In this document: positions 36,614 through 46,434 of the stretch, in pieces | Layout of the letters: every line of letters begins with the position of its first letter | Numbering within the stretch: the stretch's first letter is position 1 | Assembly: GCF_007556755.1 (NCBI RefSeq) | Contig: NZ_VJOO01000002.1 | Span: forward strand, 1 to 64,000 | DNA: 64,000 nucleotides | Origin: Tepidimonas fonticaldi | GTDB lineage: Bacteria > Pseudomonadota > Gammaproteobacteria > Burkholderiales > Burkholderiaceae_C | Direction of reading: 5' to 3' | Notes under the pieces: model-generated | Databases searched by the model: none | Seen by the model: the letters and a program-made list of their open reading frames with translations, nothing else | Told to the model about the DNA's origin: nothing | Translations under genes and position numbers: made by a program

Positions 36614-37591
36614 ATGGAAATCTTCGACTACGACAACGTCCTGCTGCTGCCGCGCAAATGCCGCGTGGAAAGCCGCAGCGAATGCGACACCTCGGTGGAG
36701 TTTGGCGGCCGGCGCTTCAAGCTGCCGGTGGTGCCGGCCAACATGAAGACGGTGCTGGACGAGCGCATCAGCGAATACCTGGCCGCCAACGGCTACTTTT
36801 ACGTCATGCACCGCTTCGACCTGGACAGCGTGGCCTTTGCCAAGCGCATGCGCGAGCAGGGCCTGTTCGTCTCCATCAGCTCCGGCGTCAAGGCGGCCGA
36901 CTACGCGGTGATCGACCGGCTCGCCGCCGAGGGCGTGGGGGCCGACTACATCACCATCGACATCGCCCATGGCCACGCGGACAGCGTGCGCAAGATGATC
37001 GAGCACATCAAGCACAAGCTGCCGCAGACCTTCGTGATTGCCGGCAACGTGGGCACGCCCGAGGCCGTGATCGACCTGGAAAACTGGGGCGCGGACGCCA
37101 CCAAGGTCGGCATCGGGCCAGGCAAGGTGTGCATCACGCGGCTCAAGACGGGCTTTGGCACCGGCGGCTGGCAGCTCTCGGCGCTCAAGTGGTGCGCGCG
37201 GGTGGCGACCAAGCCCATCATCGCCGACGGGGGCATCCGCCACCATGGCGACATCGCCAAAAGCGTGCGCTTTGGCGCCGCGATGGTGATGATCGGCTCG
37301 CTCTTCGCCGGCCACGAGGAATCCCCCGGCCAGACGGTGGAGGTGGACGGCAAACTCTACAAGGAGTACTACGGCTCGGCCAGCGACTTCAACAAGGGCG
37401 AGTACAAGCACGTCGAAGGCAAGCGCATCCTGGAGCCGCTCAAGGGCAAACTCGCCGACACCCTGCGCGAGATGCAGGAGGACCTGCAAAGCTCCATCAG
37501 CTACGCCGGCGGGCGCACCCTGGCCGATCTGCGCAAGGTGAACTACGTGATCCTCGGCGGCGAAAACGCCGGCGAGCACCTGCTGATGTGA
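36614..37591 (+). CDS. guaC: GMP reductase
   Basis: It reduces GMP to IMP with NADPH, returning guanine nucleotides to the purine pool. The 325-residue protein is the short GuaC type. Visible are the TIM-barrel start [22 protein letters not shown], the catalytic-cysteine loop [19 protein letters not shown] and the [12 protein letters not shown] and FAGHEES regions. No CBS pair is present, unlike IMP dehydrogenase. The ATG at 36614 (MEIFDYDNV) is the family start. A promoter and an immediate terminator hairpin lie in its leader, suggesting attenuation control. Confidence 0.94.
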   Translation: MEIFDYDNVLLLPRKCRVESRSECDTSVEFGGRRFKLPVVPANMKTVLDERISEYLAANGYFYVMHRFDLDSVAFAKRMREQGLFVSISSGVKAADYAVIDRLAAEGVGADYITIDIAHGHADSVRKMIEHIKHKLPQTFVIAGNVGTPEAVIDLENWGADATKVGIGPGKVCITRLKTGFGTGGWQLSALKWCARVATKPIIADGGIRHHGDIAKSVRFGAAMVMIGSLFAGHEESPGQTVEVDGKLYKEYYGSASDFNKGEYKHVEGKRILEPLKGKLADTLREMQEDLQSSISYAGGRTLADLRKVNYVILGGENAGEHLLM

Positions 37592-37596
37592 CGGCA

Positions 37597-37613
37597 GGGC
37601 GCGCGCCGCGCCC
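37597..37613. terminator. Hairpin between convergent guaC and hydrolase genes
   Basis: A perfect 7-bp GGGCGCG/CGCGCCC stem with a 3-nt loop lies just after the guaC stop. No T-tract follows on either strand, so termination is only suggested. Confidence 0.35.
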
Positions 37614-37630
37614 CCACTCGTCCCCGCCCC

Positions 37631-38497
37631 TCAACCGCCGGCGGGGATGCCAAAGACCAGCTGCATCGCCAGGGCGTGCAGCCGGGTGCCGGGCAGACTC
37701 AGGTCCTCCAGCACGCTGAAGTGGTTGCGCCCCGCGATGCGCTCGACCACCGGTACGCGGCGCGCGCCCCAGGCCTTGCGCATCACGCCGTTTTGGCGCA
37801 GGAACTCCGCACTCTCGTCCCCGCCGACCACAGTGTAGAGCGTGCCGGTGGCGGGCGCGGGCAGCCGGGCCGGGCTGACCCGCTGGACCTGCTCGGGGGT
37901 CAGGCGCAGCGACGCCTGCAAAAACGGCACCCGACTCACGGGCTCCAGGTCGTACAACCCGGAGATGGACAACGCGCCCTTGACCAGATCCGCCGGCAGA
38001 CCGCGGCGCACGCGCGGCCACTCACACAGCATCAGCTGTGTGGCCAGATGGCCACCGGCCGAGTGGCCCACCAGATACACCCGCGCGGGGTCGCCCCCGT
38101 GCTCGGCCGCATGGGCGTGCACCCAGTCCACGGCCCGCACCATCTGCATCACGATGTCCGGGATCGTCACCGCGGGGCACAGGGCGTAGTTGGGCACCAC
38201 GACGCATGCGCCCTGGTTGCGAAAGGGCACGGCCAGAAACGAATGCTCGGATTTGTCGAGCGAGCGCCAATAGCCCCCGTGGATGAAAACCACCACGGGG
38301 GAGCCGGCCGCGCGCGCGGGGAAGATGTCCAGCGTCTCCTGCGGGCCGCTGCCATAGGGCACATCCAGCACGCAGGGGTGCGCCTCCCGGGCGTCCTCGG
38401 ACGCCTCGGCCCAGCGCGCAAAGTGCATCGCGTGCTCGGGCACCAGCGCCCGGTTGTTGTACATGCGGTCCAGCCATTCGGGGCTTCGGCGCGCCAT
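37631..38497 (-). CDS. Alpha/beta hydrolase of the arylformamidase/esterase type
   Basis: A 288-residue hydrolase. The oxyanion-hole motif HGGYW, the serine elbow GHSAGG, the aspartate in VGGDESAEFLRQN and the late histidine in GRNHFSVLEDL form a full catalytic set. The layout resembles kynurenine formamidase and carboxylesterases of the BD-FAE/hormone-sensitive-lipase group. The early DRMYNNRALVP segment is typical of that group. No kynurenine-pathway gene is nearby, so the substrate stays open. The ATG at 38497 (MARRSPEWL) is preceded by AGGAGA. It is downstream of the DEAD-box helicase on the same strand. Confidence 0.87.
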   Translation of the reverse strand: MARRSPEWLDRMYNNRALVPEHAMHFARWAEASEDAREAHPCVLDVPYGSGPQETLDIFPARAAGSPVVVFIHGGYWRSLDKSEHSFLAVPFRNQGACVVVPNYALCPAVTIPDIVMQMVRAVDWVHAHAAEHGGDPARVYLVGHSAGGHLATQLMLCEWPRVRRGLPADLVKGALSISGLYDLEPVSRVPFLQASLRLTPEQVQRVSPARLPAPATGTLYTVVGGDESAEFLRQNGVMRKAWGARRVPVVERIAGRNHFSVLEDLSLPGTRLHALAMQLVFGIPAGG

Positions 38498-38589
38498 GGT
38501 GTCTCCTCTTGCGGGCGGTGATGCCCGCAATGTTCGCACACCCGGCGGCGCCGGCCTCCGGATCGGCCGCAAAACTGCGCGGCAGCGGC

Positions 38590-39945
38590 TCAGCGCGGCG
38601 CGCGGCGCGGGGCCGATTCCGGGCGCCGTCCGCGCGGCGCCCCGGGGCGCCCGCCCCAGCCGCGGTGGCCGTCGGGACGGCGCGCGTGGCGCGGCGTGTC
38701 GATGGGCCGCTGCGGCTCCAGGCCCGGGATCGTCAGGGCCGGGATCGGCTGGCGGCTGAAGGCCTCGATGGCACCAATGCGGCGGCGGTCGCGCGGCTCG
38801 GCCATGGTGACGGCCAGACCGCGGCGCCCGGCCCGACCGGTGCGCCCGATGCGGTGCACATAGTCCTCGGCCTTCATCGGCAAGCCGTAGTTGAAGACAT
38901 GGGTGATGGTGGGCACGTCGATGCCGCGGGCAGCCACATCGGTGGCCACCAGGATCTGCACCTGTCCTTGCCGCAGCGCCTGCAGCCGGCGGTTGCGCAG
39001 CCCCTGGCTGAGGGCCCCGTGCAGGGCCACGGCGGCAAAGCCCGCATGCTGCAGATCTTGCGCCAGCTCATCGCACTCGATTTGCGTGCTGGCAAACACG
39101 ATGGCCTGCTCGATCGCCTCGTCACGCAGCCAGTGGTCCAGCACCCGGCGCTTGTGCGAAGGGCTGTCGCACCAGTACAGGCGCTGCTCGATGTGGGTGT
39201 GGCGGTCCTGCGCCGTCTCCAGCGCGACGCGCTGCGGCTCGCGCATGATGCGCGCGGCCAGCGCCTGGATGCGCGGCGCGAAGGTGGCGCTGAACATCAG
39301 CGTCTGGCGGCGGCCTTCGGTCAGGCGGTGGATCTCGGCCAGATCCTCGGCAAAGCCCAGGTCCAGCATGCGGTCGGCCTCGTCGAGGACGACGTGCTGC
39401 ACCGCATCCAGCCTCAGATGGCCGCCGCGGTGCAGGTCGAGCAGGCGCCCCGGGGTCGCCACCACCACGGCCGCGCCGGCCAGGCGCTGCAGTTGCACCG
39501 CATAGGGCATGCCGCCCACCACGGTCGCCACGCGCAGGCCGCGCGTGTGGCGCAGCAGGTCCACGGCGTCGTGCGCCACCTGTTGGGCCAGCTCCCGCGT
39601 GGGGCACAGCACCAGCGCCTGCGGCGCCGCCGGCTCGAAGCGACCGCGCCCCGGTCCGCGGCCGCGGCGGGCGGACTCGCGCACGGGCTCGGCCACGGCC
39701 TGTCGGCACAGGGCGTCCAGCACGGGAAGCAAATAAGCGGCGGTCTTGCCGCTGCCGGTCTGGCTGGACACCATCAGGTCGGCACCGTCCGCATCGCGGG
39801 CCAGGGCTGGCGGGATGGCCGCCTGTTGTACGGGGGTGGGCTTAACGTAGCCGAGGTCGGCCACGGCACGCAGCAGGGGTTCGGCCAGGCCGAGCGCGGC
39901 AAAGCCGCCGTCGCAGCCGGTGGCTGCAGGGGTCGAAGGGTTCAT
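38590..39945 (-). CDS. DEAD-box RNA helicase (RhlE-like)
   Basis: A 451-residue cytoplasmic RNA helicase for RNA remodelling or ribosome assembly. Motifs in order are the Q motif (GYVKPTPVQQAAIP), Walker A SSQTGSGKTAA, PTRELAQQ, TPGRLLD, DEADRMLD, SATF, ATDVAARGID and HRIGRTGRAGRRG. A short Arg/Gly-rich insert lies around residues 90-105, and a basic Arg/Pro-rich tail (about 45 residues) may bind RNA. The start at 39945 gives MNPSTPAATG. No flagellar or stress genes adjoin it. It precedes the alpha/beta hydrolase by about 90 bp. Confidence 0.92.
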   Translation of the reverse strand: MNPSTPAATGCDGGFAALGLAEPLLRAVADLGYVKPTPVQQAAIPPALARDADGADLMVSSQTGSGKTAAYLLPVLDALCRQAVAEPVRESARRGRGPGRGRFEPAAPQALVLCPTRELAQQVAHDAVDLLRHTRGLRVATVVGGMPYAVQLQRLAGAAVVVATPGRLLDLHRGGHLRLDAVQHVVLDEADRMLDLGFAEDLAEIHRLTEGRRQTLMFSATFAPRIQALAARIMREPQRVALETAQDRHTHIEQRLYWCDSPSHKRRVLDHWLRDEAIEQAIVFASTQIECDELAQDLQHAGFAAVALHGALSQGLRNRRLQALRQGQVQILVATDVAARGIDVPTITHVFNYGLPMKAEDYVHRIGRTGRAGRRGLAVTMAEPRDRRRIGAIEAFSRQPIPALTIPGLEPQRPIDTPRHARRPDGHRGWGGRPGAPRGRRPESAPRRAPR

Positions 39946-40026
39946 GGTTGGGATCCGTCAGGTTGTCATCACATCGACTACCAACGAATCAATCCTTCCA
40001 CGGGACCGGCAAGCAGCAGATGCAAC

Positions 40027-40052
40027 AAAAAACCGGCGCCGAGTAGCGCCGG
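40027..40052 (-). terminator. Rho-independent terminator of the PiT gene
   Basis: On the minus strand a perfect 7-bp CCGGCGC/GCGCCGG stem (40033-40039 with 40046-40052) is followed by six T residues. It starts 29 bp past the stop of the phosphate transporter gene. Confidence 0.87.
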
Positions 40053-40080
40053 ATGACCGCATTATGGCACAGATTCGGTG

Positions 40081-41688
40081 TCAGCGGGTCAGCAGCAGCT
40101 CCACCACCCGGAACAGCACCGCCGCCAGCATCGCCGTCGCGGGCACCGTGACGATCCACGCCGCGACGATGCGCAGCACCACCGAGCGCTTGACGATCTC
40201 CTGCTTGTACGCCTTCTTGAAGGCCTTGCGCTCCTTCTTGCTGAACCAGTCCGGCGCCAGCTCGCCGCGGCGCTCCAGATCCTTGGCGCGGCGCTTCATC
40301 TCCGCCAACATGCGCTTTTTCTCGTCCACGGGCGCGGCTTCGAAGCGGTTCAGATACGCCTCGACCGCCTCGCGGTCCTCGCCCTGGTGGGCGGCGCGGA
40401 CGACGGCCTCCATCTTGGCGTAGTTGACCTTGAGCAACTCCCGCAGAAAGCCCACCCCGAACACCGCACCGATCGAGACATGGGTGGTGGACACGGGCAT
40501 GCCGAGCTGGGACGCGACGATCACCGTCAACGTCGCCGCCATCGCGATAGCGTAGGCGCGCATGCGGTCCAGCTCGGTGATCTCCTTGCCCACGGTCATG
40601 ATCAACTTGCCGCCGTACAGCGCCAGCCCGAGCGACAGGCCCAGCGCCCCCAGCACCAGGATCCACAGCGGCGTCGCCGCCGTGGCCACCACGGCCCCGT
40701 GCAGGACCGCCTCGTAAATCGCCGCCAGCGGTCCGATCGCATTGGCCACATCGTTGGCGCCGTGCGCAAAGCTCAGCAACGCCGCGGCAAACACCAGCGG
40801 CCATGTGAACAGCTCGTTGACCGCGGACTTGGTCCCGGGCAGCGCGGCCGCACGGCGTGCGATGGGCCCGCGGATGACCGCATAGGTCAGCGCGGCGGCC
40901 ACGAAGCCGGCCAGCACCGCCTGCCAGAACCCGATCTTCATGACGTTGTTGAGGCCCTTGAGCAGCATGTAGGTCGCAAAGGCCCACGCCATGGCCGCAA
41001 TCAGCAGCGGCACGCGGCGCCCGGCCGCCGTTGCCATGTCGGCCTGGTAGGTGATCGAGCGCTTGATGAAGTACAGGACGGCCGCCGCGACGGCCCCACC
41101 GAACAGGGGCGAGATGACCCAGCTCGCCACGATGGCGCCGATGGTGCCCCAGTTGATGACCGTCCAGCCGCCGGCCGCGATCCCCGCGCCGGCCACCGCC
41201 CCGATGATGGAATGGGTGGTCGACACCGGCGCGCCGAGCACCGTGGCCAGGTTCAGCCACAACGCCCCCGCCAGCAAGGCGGCGAGCATCAGCCAGGTGA
41301 AGCGCTGGGGTTCGGCGAAGGAGCGCATATCGATGATGCCGCCCTTGATGGTGCCGACGACGTCGGCCCCCGCCACGATGGCGCCCAGCGCCTCGAACAG
41401 GGCCGCCACGAGGATCGCCCCGCCGAGGCCAATGGCGCCGGAGCCGACCGGCGGCCCCATGTTGTTGGCCACGTCGTTGGCGCCGATGTTCATCGCCATG
41501 TAGGCGCCGATGGCCGCGGCGATGATCAAAAACCACAGGGCCTGGGTGGACAGCCCCGCCACGGCTTTGACCGAGACGGCGGCGTACAAACCGGCCGCAA
41601 CCAGACCGGCGACGGCCGCGGCCAGCCGCAGCGACTGCTCGAGCTGCTCACGGCCCGACCGGGTAACGGGGGACAGGATGGCGGACAT
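40081..41688 (-). CDS. PiT-family inorganic phosphate transporter
   Basis: An inner-membrane low-affinity phosphate permease of 535 residues. Both PiT signature repeats are present: MNIGANDVANNMGPPVGSG near the N-terminus and AHGANDVANAIGPLAA in the second half, together with the paired GAPVSTTHSIIGAV and GMPVSTTHVSIGAV helices. Before the last TM lies a highly charged cytoplasmic loop of about 75 residues (AEMKRRAKDLERRG, KKERKAFKKAYKQE). The PhoU-like DUF47 gene that often accompanies such transporters is absent here. It is a single-gene unit with its own terminator. Confidence 0.93.
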   Translation of the reverse strand: MSAILSPVTRSGREQLEQSLRLAAAVAGLVAAGLYAAVSVKAVAGLSTQALWFLIIAAAIGAYMAMNIGANDVANNMGPPVGSGAIGLGGAILVAALFEALGAIVAGADVVGTIKGGIIDMRSFAEPQRFTWLMLAALLAGALWLNLATVLGAPVSTTHSIIGAVAGAGIAAGGWTVINWGTIGAIVASWVISPLFGGAVAAAVLYFIKRSITYQADMATAAGRRVPLLIAAMAWAFATYMLLKGLNNVMKIGFWQAVLAGFVAAALTYAVIRGPIARRAAALPGTKSAVNELFTWPLVFAAALLSFAHGANDVANAIGPLAAIYEAVLHGAVVATAATPLWILVLGALGLSLGLALYGGKLIMTVGKEITELDRMRAYAIAMAATLTVIVASQLGMPVSTTHVSIGAVFGVGFLRELLKVNYAKMEAVVRAAHQGEDREAVEAYLNRFEAAPVDEKKRMLAEMKRRAKDLERRGELAPDWFSKKERKAFKKAYKQEIVKRSVVLRIVAAWIVTVPATAMLAAVLFRVVELLLTR

Positions 41689-41751
41689 GATGACGTGTCA
41701 CGGAATAGTCAAAATTCCGCGAGCATACACCGGGCCGCCGGGCCCGCCCGC

Positions 41752-42354
41752 TCAGGCCGACAGGCGCAGGAAGTGTTCGCGGTAGTGCGCCAGCTCGTCG
41801 ATGGATTCGTGCACGTCGGCCAGTGCCGTGTGGCGCTGCTGCTTCTTGAACGCGCCATAGACCTCCGGCCGCCAGCGCCGCGCCAGTTCCTTGAGGGTGC
41901 TCACGTCCAAATTGCGGTAATGGAAATAGGCCTCCAGCCGGGGCATGTAGCGGACCAGAAAACGGCGGTCCTGCCCGACGCTGTTGCCGCACATGGGCGA
42001 TGCGCCCTTGGGCACGTAGCGCCCGATGAAGTCGAGCAACTGCTGTTCGGCCTCCGCCTCGGTCACGCGGCTGGCCTTGACCTTGTCGATCAGGCCGCTG
42101 CGCCCGTGCGTGCCCTTGTTCCAGGCGTCCATGGCGTCGAGCACGGCGTCGCTTTGGTGGATCACCAGCACCGGTCCCTCGATGCGCGGATGCAGGTGCG
42201 GGCCGGTGACCACCACGGCCACCTCCAGCAGGCGCTCGGCCTCGGGGTCCAGGCCGGACATCTCGCAGTCGATCCAGACCAGATTCTGGTCGCTCTTGGG
42301 CAAGGTCAGGGCCTCGGCGGACAGCGGTTCAGGCAGGGTGTTGGAGCTCGTCAT
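41752..42354 (-). CDS. orn: Oligoribonuclease
   Basis: A DEDDh 3'-5' exonuclease that degrades 2-5-nt RNAs and pGpG, finishing mRNA decay and c-di-GMP turnover. The 200-residue protein has [44 protein letters not shown] and [14 protein letters not shown], holding the Asp/Glu/Asp/His/Asp residues. It has about 20 extra N-terminal residues compared with E. coli Orn. The ATG at 42354 is chosen; GACAAT lies 7 nt upstream without a Shine-Dalgarno. It is divergent from the M48 protease gene. Confidence 0.95.
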   Translation of the reverse strand: MTSSNTLPEPLSAEALTLPKSDQNLVWIDCEMSGLDPEAERLLEVAVVVTGPHLHPRIEGPVLVIHQSDAVLDAMDAWNKGTHGRSGLIDKVKASRVTEAEAEQQLLDFIGRYVPKGASPMCGNSVGQDRRFLVRYMPRLEAYFHYRNLDVSTLKELARRWRPEVYGAFKKQQRHTALADVHESIDELAHYREHFLRLSA

Positions 42355-42361
42355 GGCGCCC

Positions 42362-42398
42362 ATTGTCGCCGACGCGCGGGCACGACATTGGCTAGACT
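42362..42398. promoter_or_regulatory. Divergent -10-like elements of orn and the M48 protease gene
   Basis: Minus-strand GACAAT (42367-42362) ends 7 nt before the orn ATG. Plus-strand TAGACT (42393-42398) ends 6 nt before the protease ATG. Both genes lack a Shine-Dalgarno in this 50-bp gap. Confidence 0.45.
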
Positions 42399-42404
42399 GC
42401 GCGC

Positions 42405-43688
42405 ATGGACACCGCCCTGCCCGCGCACCTGCTCTGGACCTGGACTTTCGTGGCCCTGCTGGTGGCCGGCCTGCTGCTGCGGGGCTGGCTGTACGCCCGC
42501 CAAATCCGGCACGTCGCGCGCCACCGCAACCGGGTGCCCGCAGCGTTTGCGCCCCACGTCAGCGCCGAGCAGCACGCCAAGGCCGCCGCCTACACGATCG
42601 ACAAGACGCGGCTGGCGTTGACCGAGGCGGTCTGGAGCGCAGCCATCCTGGTTGGCTGGACCCTGCTCGGCGGGCTCGACCGGCTCAATCAGGCGCTGTT
42701 GCAGTGGCTGGGGGACGGGCTGCCGCAGCAGGTCGCGCTCGTGGGGGCCTTCTTTGCCATCGGCGCGCTGCTGGAGCTGCCGCTAGCGTGGTGGCGCACC
42801 TTCCGGCTGGAAGCCGCCCACGGGTTCAACCAGATGACGCCGGGTCTGTGGGTGGCCGACGGGCTCAAGGGCGCGGCCGTGGCAGCGGCCCTGGGCCTGC
42901 CGCTGGCGGCTTTGGTCCTGTGGCTCTACGACGCCGCGGGCCCCACCTGGTGGCTGTGGGCCTGGCTGGCCTGGATGGCCTTCAACACCACGCTGTTGCT
43001 GCTCTATCCCCGCGTCATCGCGCCCCTGTTCAACCGCTTCGAGCCGCTGACCGACGCCCACCTGCGCGAGCGCGTCGAGTCCCTGCTGGCCCGCTGCGGC
43101 TTTCGCGCCGCGGGGGTGTATGTGATGGACGGCAGCCGGCGCAGCGCGCACGCCAACGCCTACTTCACCGGGTTTGGCCCCGCCAAGCGCGTGGTGTTGT
43201 TCGACACCCTGCTGCAACGCCTGGAAGCGGCCCAGATCGATGCCGTGCTCGCGCATGAGCTGGGGCATGCCCACCACCGGCATGTGCTCAAGCGCCTGGT
43301 GTGGATGGGGCTGGGCAGCGGGGCCGCGCTGGCGCTGCTGGGCTGGCTGTCGCAACAGCTGTGGTTTTACTTTGGTCTGGGGGTGACGCCCAGCCTGACC
43401 GGCAGCAACGCCGCCCTGGCCCTGTTGCTGTTCGGGATGGTGTTGCCCCTGGCGGGGGTGTTCGTCGCGCCGCTGTTCAGTGCCCTGTCCCGCCGCGATG
43501 AATACCAGGCCGACCGCTACGCCGTGCAGCAGACGGGCCCGAGTGCGCTGGCGGGCGCCCTGCTCACGCTGTACCGCGACAACGCCAGCACGTTGACGCC
43601 GGACCCCTGGTTCGTGCGCTTCTTTTATTCCCACCCCCCGGCGGCGGACCGGCTGGCGCGCCTGGGACCGGTCAGGGAGCCCGCATGA
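42405..43688 (+). CDS. M48-family membrane metalloprotease (Ste24/CAAX-protease-like)
   Basis: A 427-residue inner-membrane zinc protease. The HExxH motif is in [13 protein letters not shown], with the third zinc ligand likely the glutamate of [12 protein letters not shown]. Several TM helices precede and follow it, as in Ste24. [11 protein letters not shown] and [20 protein letters not shown] are conserved in bacterial Ste24-like proteins. Prenylated CAAX substrates are not expected in bacteria, so a membrane-protein quality-control role is inferred. Its stop overlaps the rsgA start by 4 bp (ATGA). Confidence 0.92.
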   Translation: MDTALPAHLLWTWTFVALLVAGLLLRGWLYARQIRHVARHRNRVPAAFAPHVSAEQHAKAAAYTIDKTRLALTEAVWSAAILVGWTLLGGLDRLNQALLQWLGDGLPQQVALVGAFFAIGALLELPLAWWRTFRLEAAHGFNQMTPGLWVADGLKGAAVAAALGLPLAALVLWLYDAAGPTWWLWAWLAWMAFNTTLLLLYPRVIAPLFNRFEPLTDAHLRERVESLLARCGFRAAGVYVMDGSRRSAHANAYFTGFGPAKRVVLFDTLLQRLEAAQIDAVLAHELGHAHHRHVLKRLVWMGLGSGAALALLGWLSQQLWFYFGLGVTPSLTGSNAALALLLFGMVLPLAGVFVAPLFSALSRRDEYQADRYAVQQTGPSALAGALLTLYRDNASTLTPDPWFVRFFYSHPPAADRLARLGPVREPA

Positions 43689-44629
43689 ACCGGCGCCGCG
43701 ACGCCACCGCCCCCCTGCCAGGTGCGCACGACGGCCTGGTCGTTGCCACCTATGGCCGACACCTGCTGGTCGAAGCAGACGACCGCACCCGCACGCGCTG
43801 CCACCCGCGCGGCAAACGGCAAGAGGCCGTGGTCGGCGACCGGGTGCGCTGGACGCCCTCCGGTGACGAGGGCGTCGTCGATGCCGTGCTGCCGCGCCGC
43901 AACGTGCTGTTCCGCCAGGACGCGCTGCGCACCAAGGTGTTCGCCGCCAACCTGGATCAGGTGCTGGTGCTGCTGGCGGCAGAGCCGACGTTTGCCGAAC
44001 CCCAGCTGGCCCGCGCGCTGATCGCAGCCCGGCAGGCCGGAATCGAGCCGTTGATCGCCCTGAACAAACGCGATGTGCAGCCCGCCTTCGCCGAGGCATG
44101 GGCGCGTCTGGCGCCCTACCGCGCCATGGGCGAAACCGTGCTGCCGCTGCAACTGCAAGGGGACGATGCGAGTGCCGACGCGGACCTGGCCGCATTGACC
44201 GAGCGGCTGCGCGGACGGGTGACCCTCGTGATGGGGGCCTCCGGCGTGGGCAAGAGCACCCTGGTCAACCGGCTGGTGCCCCATGCGCAGGCCGACACCC
44301 AGGCCATTTCGCGCGCGCTGGGGACCGGCCGGCACACGACCACCCGAACGAGCTGGTACTGGCTGGATGACGGGCACGGCGGCGCCCTGATCGACTCGCC
44401 GGGGTTCCACGAGTTTGGGCTGCACCACATCGCCCCCGAGGCCCTGGCGCGATGGATGCCCGACCTGGCCCCCTACGTCGGGCAGTGCCGCTTTCACAAC
44501 TGCACCCACCGGCGCGAACCCGGCTGCGCGATTCAGGCGGCCATCGCCCCGCACGGGCCGATCGCCCCGCACCGCTGGCGGATGTACCATAACCTGTACG
44601 AGGAATTGGCCGCGGCGCGCACGCCCTGA
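43685..44629 (+). CDS. rsgA: Ribosome small-subunit-dependent GTPase A
   Basis: A circularly permuted GTPase that checks late 30S assembly. The 314-residue protein has an N-terminal OB fold. The GTPase motifs then run in permuted order: G4 NKRD (ALNKRDVQ), G1 GASGVGKSTLVNRL, then G3 DSPGFHEFGL. A C-terminal zinc knuckle follows, with ligands in CRFHNCTHRREPGC. It is translationally coupled to the upstream M48 protease gene. It converges on the CobD/CbiB-like gene with a hairpin between them. Confidence 0.95.
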   Translation: MNRRRDATAPLPGAHDGLVVATYGRHLLVEADDRTRTRCHPRGKRQEAVVGDRVRWTPSGDEGVVDAVLPRRNVLFRQDALRTKVFAANLDQVLVLLAAEPTFAEPQLARALIAARQAGIEPLIALNKRDVQPAFAEAWARLAPYRAMGETVLPLQLQGDDASADADLAALTERLRGRVTLVMGASGVGKSTLVNRLVPHAQADTQAISRALGTGRHTTTRTSWYWLDDGHGGALIDSPGFHEFGLHHIAPEALARWMPDLAPYVGQCRFHNCTHRREPGCAIQAAIAPHGPIAPHRWRMYHNLYEELAAARTP

Positions 44630-44646
44630 CCCTTGGCCCCCGCCCC

Positions 44647-44678
44647 TTGACCGCCTGAACCGACAGGCGGCAGGTCAA
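44647..44678. terminator. Bidirectional hairpin between rsgA and the CobD/CbiB-like gene
   Basis: A perfect CCGCCTG/CAGGCGG stem (44651-44657 with 44664-44670) is extended by TTGA/TCAA across a 4-nt bulge. It overlaps the stop codon of the minus-strand gene. No T-tract is present, so termination is plausible but not certain. Confidence 0.4.
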
Positions 44679-45601
44679 AAGATGCGTGCCAGCAGCGCAA
44701 GCGCCAGCAGCAGCAACCACAGCACGACACTGCGCCACACCAGCCCCACCACACTGGCCAGGTGGGCGAGCTGCGGCTCGGGCAAATCGGCGGTCAGGGG
44801 CTCCTCCCCCACGACGCCGCGGGACAGGCGCACCTGGATGGCGCCCTCGGCCACCGACAGCAGCAGGTCGTCGCTGGGCTCCTGCCAAGGCCGGCGCTGC
44901 TGCCGCCAACGCTCCAGCGCATCCTCGAAGTGGCCCACGACGGCAAACCCCAGGACGGTCACCCGCGCCGGCCCGGCGTCGATCCAGCACCACGCCCGCT
45001 GGGCTAACCGGGCCACCGGCTCGCTCACCGGGGCATCCGGACGCCGCGTGCCGCCCCAAGCCTGTGCCAGCCACGCGGCCAAGCGGTACAGCACCGCCCC
45101 CGCCGGCCCCAGGCCGAATGCCGCCAGCACCACGAACCAGACGAACACCCCAAACACATGTCGGTGCGACGACAGGATGGCATGAGCGATGACGCGCCGC
45201 AGCAACTCCTCGCGTGGCCACTCGACGGCATCGCCCCCTTGCCACTGCGCGAACAGGGCCCGCGCGCGCGCCTCGTCGCCCGACTCCAGCGCCGCGCGAA
45301 TCGCCGTGAAGTGGTGGCTGAACTGACGAAAGCCCAGGGTGACATACAGCACAGCCACCGTCCACACGAACGCCAGCAAGCCGCTGGCCCGCGCCAACAG
45401 AGCATGGACGAGGGCGGTCGCCAGCACCGGCACCCCCAGCGCCACCGTCCAGACCAGCCAGCCATGCACCGCATGCCCGGCGTCGAACTGGCGCTGCACC
45501 CACGCCGCCCAGGCCCCGGCGGCGCCCAGCCACGGCGCCTGCGGCCCGGGGCGCCGCGCCTGGTCGAGCACGAGGGCGATCAGGACCGCGAAAAATGTCA
45601 T
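44675..45601 (-). CDS. CobD/CbiB-like (AmpE-like) membrane protein
   Basis: A 308-residue membrane protein with about four to five hydrophobic segments ([14 protein letters not shown] at the start, [23 protein letters not shown], and a C-terminal [17 protein letters not shown]). It belongs to the group annotated as CobD/CbiB-family in Burkholderiales and also resembles AmpE. Cobalamin synthesis genes are absent, so a true CobD role is doubtful. The ATG at 45601 overlaps the stop of the upstream NUDIX gene by 4 bp, so the two are coupled. Confidence 0.8.
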   Translation of the reverse strand: MTFFAVLIALVLDQARRPGPQAPWLGAAGAWAAWVQRQFDAGHAVHGWLVWTVALGVPVLATALVHALLARASGLLAFVWTVAVLYVTLGFRQFSHHFTAIRAALESGDEARARALFAQWQGGDAVEWPREELLRRVIAHAILSSHRHVFGVFVWFVVLAAFGLGPAGAVLYRLAAWLAQAWGGTRRPDAPVSEPVARLAQRAWCWIDAGPARVTVLGFAVVGHFEDALERWRQQRRPWQEPSDDLLLSVAEGAIQVRLSRGVVGEEPLTADLPEPQLAHLASVVGLVWRSVVLWLLLLALALLARIF

Positions 45602-46320
45602 GCGCGGATCATAGCGGCCGCCCCGGCCAGAAGGAACCGATACAGGTTGCGCAGCATGCCCGCGGTCGCGCCCCAGATGAAGCGCTGGCCCTGCGGATCG
45701 TCGTAGGGCATGGACAGCCAGCGCCGCGTCACGCCGCCCCAATCGACCTCGTGGTGGCGATGGTGGCGGGGGTCCATCAGAAAATCCAGCGGCACCTCGA
45801 AGGCCTCGGCCACCTCCTGTGGATTCGGGCGCCACGGTCCGCTCGGGCGCACCAGACCGACCACTGGCGTGATCTCGAAGCCCGAGCCGGTCGCATACAC
45901 CGGCAGGGTGCCGAGCGGCTCCACCCACTCCGGGGCCACGCCGACCTCCTCCGCCGCCTCGCGCAAGGCGCAGCGCACCGGGTCGCCCGCATCGCCGGCA
46001 TCCAGCTTGCCCCCCGGGAAGGCCACCTGTCCGGCGTGCGTGGGCAGGTGCGCGGTGCGCTGCGTCAGCAGCACCGTCGGCCGCGCGCGCCAGACCAGGG
46101 GCACCAGCACCGCCGCGGGCTTGGGCGGCCCATCGACCCAGCGCGGCTCCGCGCGAATCTCGGGCGTCCACACCGGCGGCCGGGCGAACCAGCCGCGCAA
46201 GTCCTGCTCACCCAGTCGCTCCACGGGCACGCGGGGCAACCCGTCGTCCCGGGCAACGACGGGCACCTGGCGAGGATCGAACGCGGGGAGGGTCAAGGTC
46301 GTCTCCGTTGGGGGCCCCAT
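45598..46320 (-). CDS. NUDIX hydrolase, CoA pyrophosphatase (NudL) type
   Basis: A 240-residue NUDIX protein. [22 protein letters not shown] is close to the UPF0035 signature of CoA pyrophosphatases, which cleave CoA to 4'-phosphopantetheine and 3',5'-ADP. The NUDIX helix follows as [11 protein letters not shown]. The early Glu of the generic box is replaced by Asp (GGKLDAGD), as is usual in this subgroup. The catalytic glutamates are intact. It is coupled to the CobD/CbiB-like gene. The ATG at 46320 sits inside the sequence ACAATG. Confidence 0.88.
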   Translation of the reverse strand: MGPPTETTLTLPAFDPRQVPVVARDDGLPRVPVERLGEQDLRGWFARPPVWTPEIRAEPRWVDGPPKPAAVLVPLVWRARPTVLLTQRTAHLPTHAGQVAFPGGKLDAGDAGDPVRCALREAAEEVGVAPEWVEPLGTLPVYATGSGFEITPVVGLVRPSGPWRPNPQEVAEAFEVPLDFLMDPRHHRHHEVDWGGVTRRWLSMPYDDPQGQRFIWGATAGMLRNLYRFLLAGAAAMIRA

Positions 46321-46372
46321 TGTGCCGCGGCCCGCTCATGCATGAATTGCATGGCCGCATGGGAAACCGGCT

Positions 46373-46402
46373 TTGGACAAGCCCGGCGGGCACGCCTATG
46401 CT
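46373..46402 (+). promoter_or_regulatory. Promoter of the gdhA unit
   Basis: TTGGAC (46373-46378) and TATGCT (46397-46402) are separated by 18 nt. Transcription should begin at about 46409-46410, on the ATG of the seven-codon ORF. Confidence 0.55.
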
Positions 46403-46409
46403 GCGCGCC

Positions 46410-46433
46410 ATGTTCAACTCTTGCACCGGATGA
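46410..46433 (+). CDS. Seven-codon upstream ORF (MFNSCTG)
   Basis: ATG TTC AAC TCT TGC ACC GGA TGA begins 7 nt after the promoter's -10. Its stop lies one base before the gdhA ATG at 46435. If the mRNA is leaderless, ribosomes would load here and reinitiate at gdhA, which has only a weak Shine-Dalgarno. The peptide has no known homologue that I recognise. It could also be chance. Confidence 0.35.
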   Translation: MFNSCTG

Positions 46434-46434
46434 C

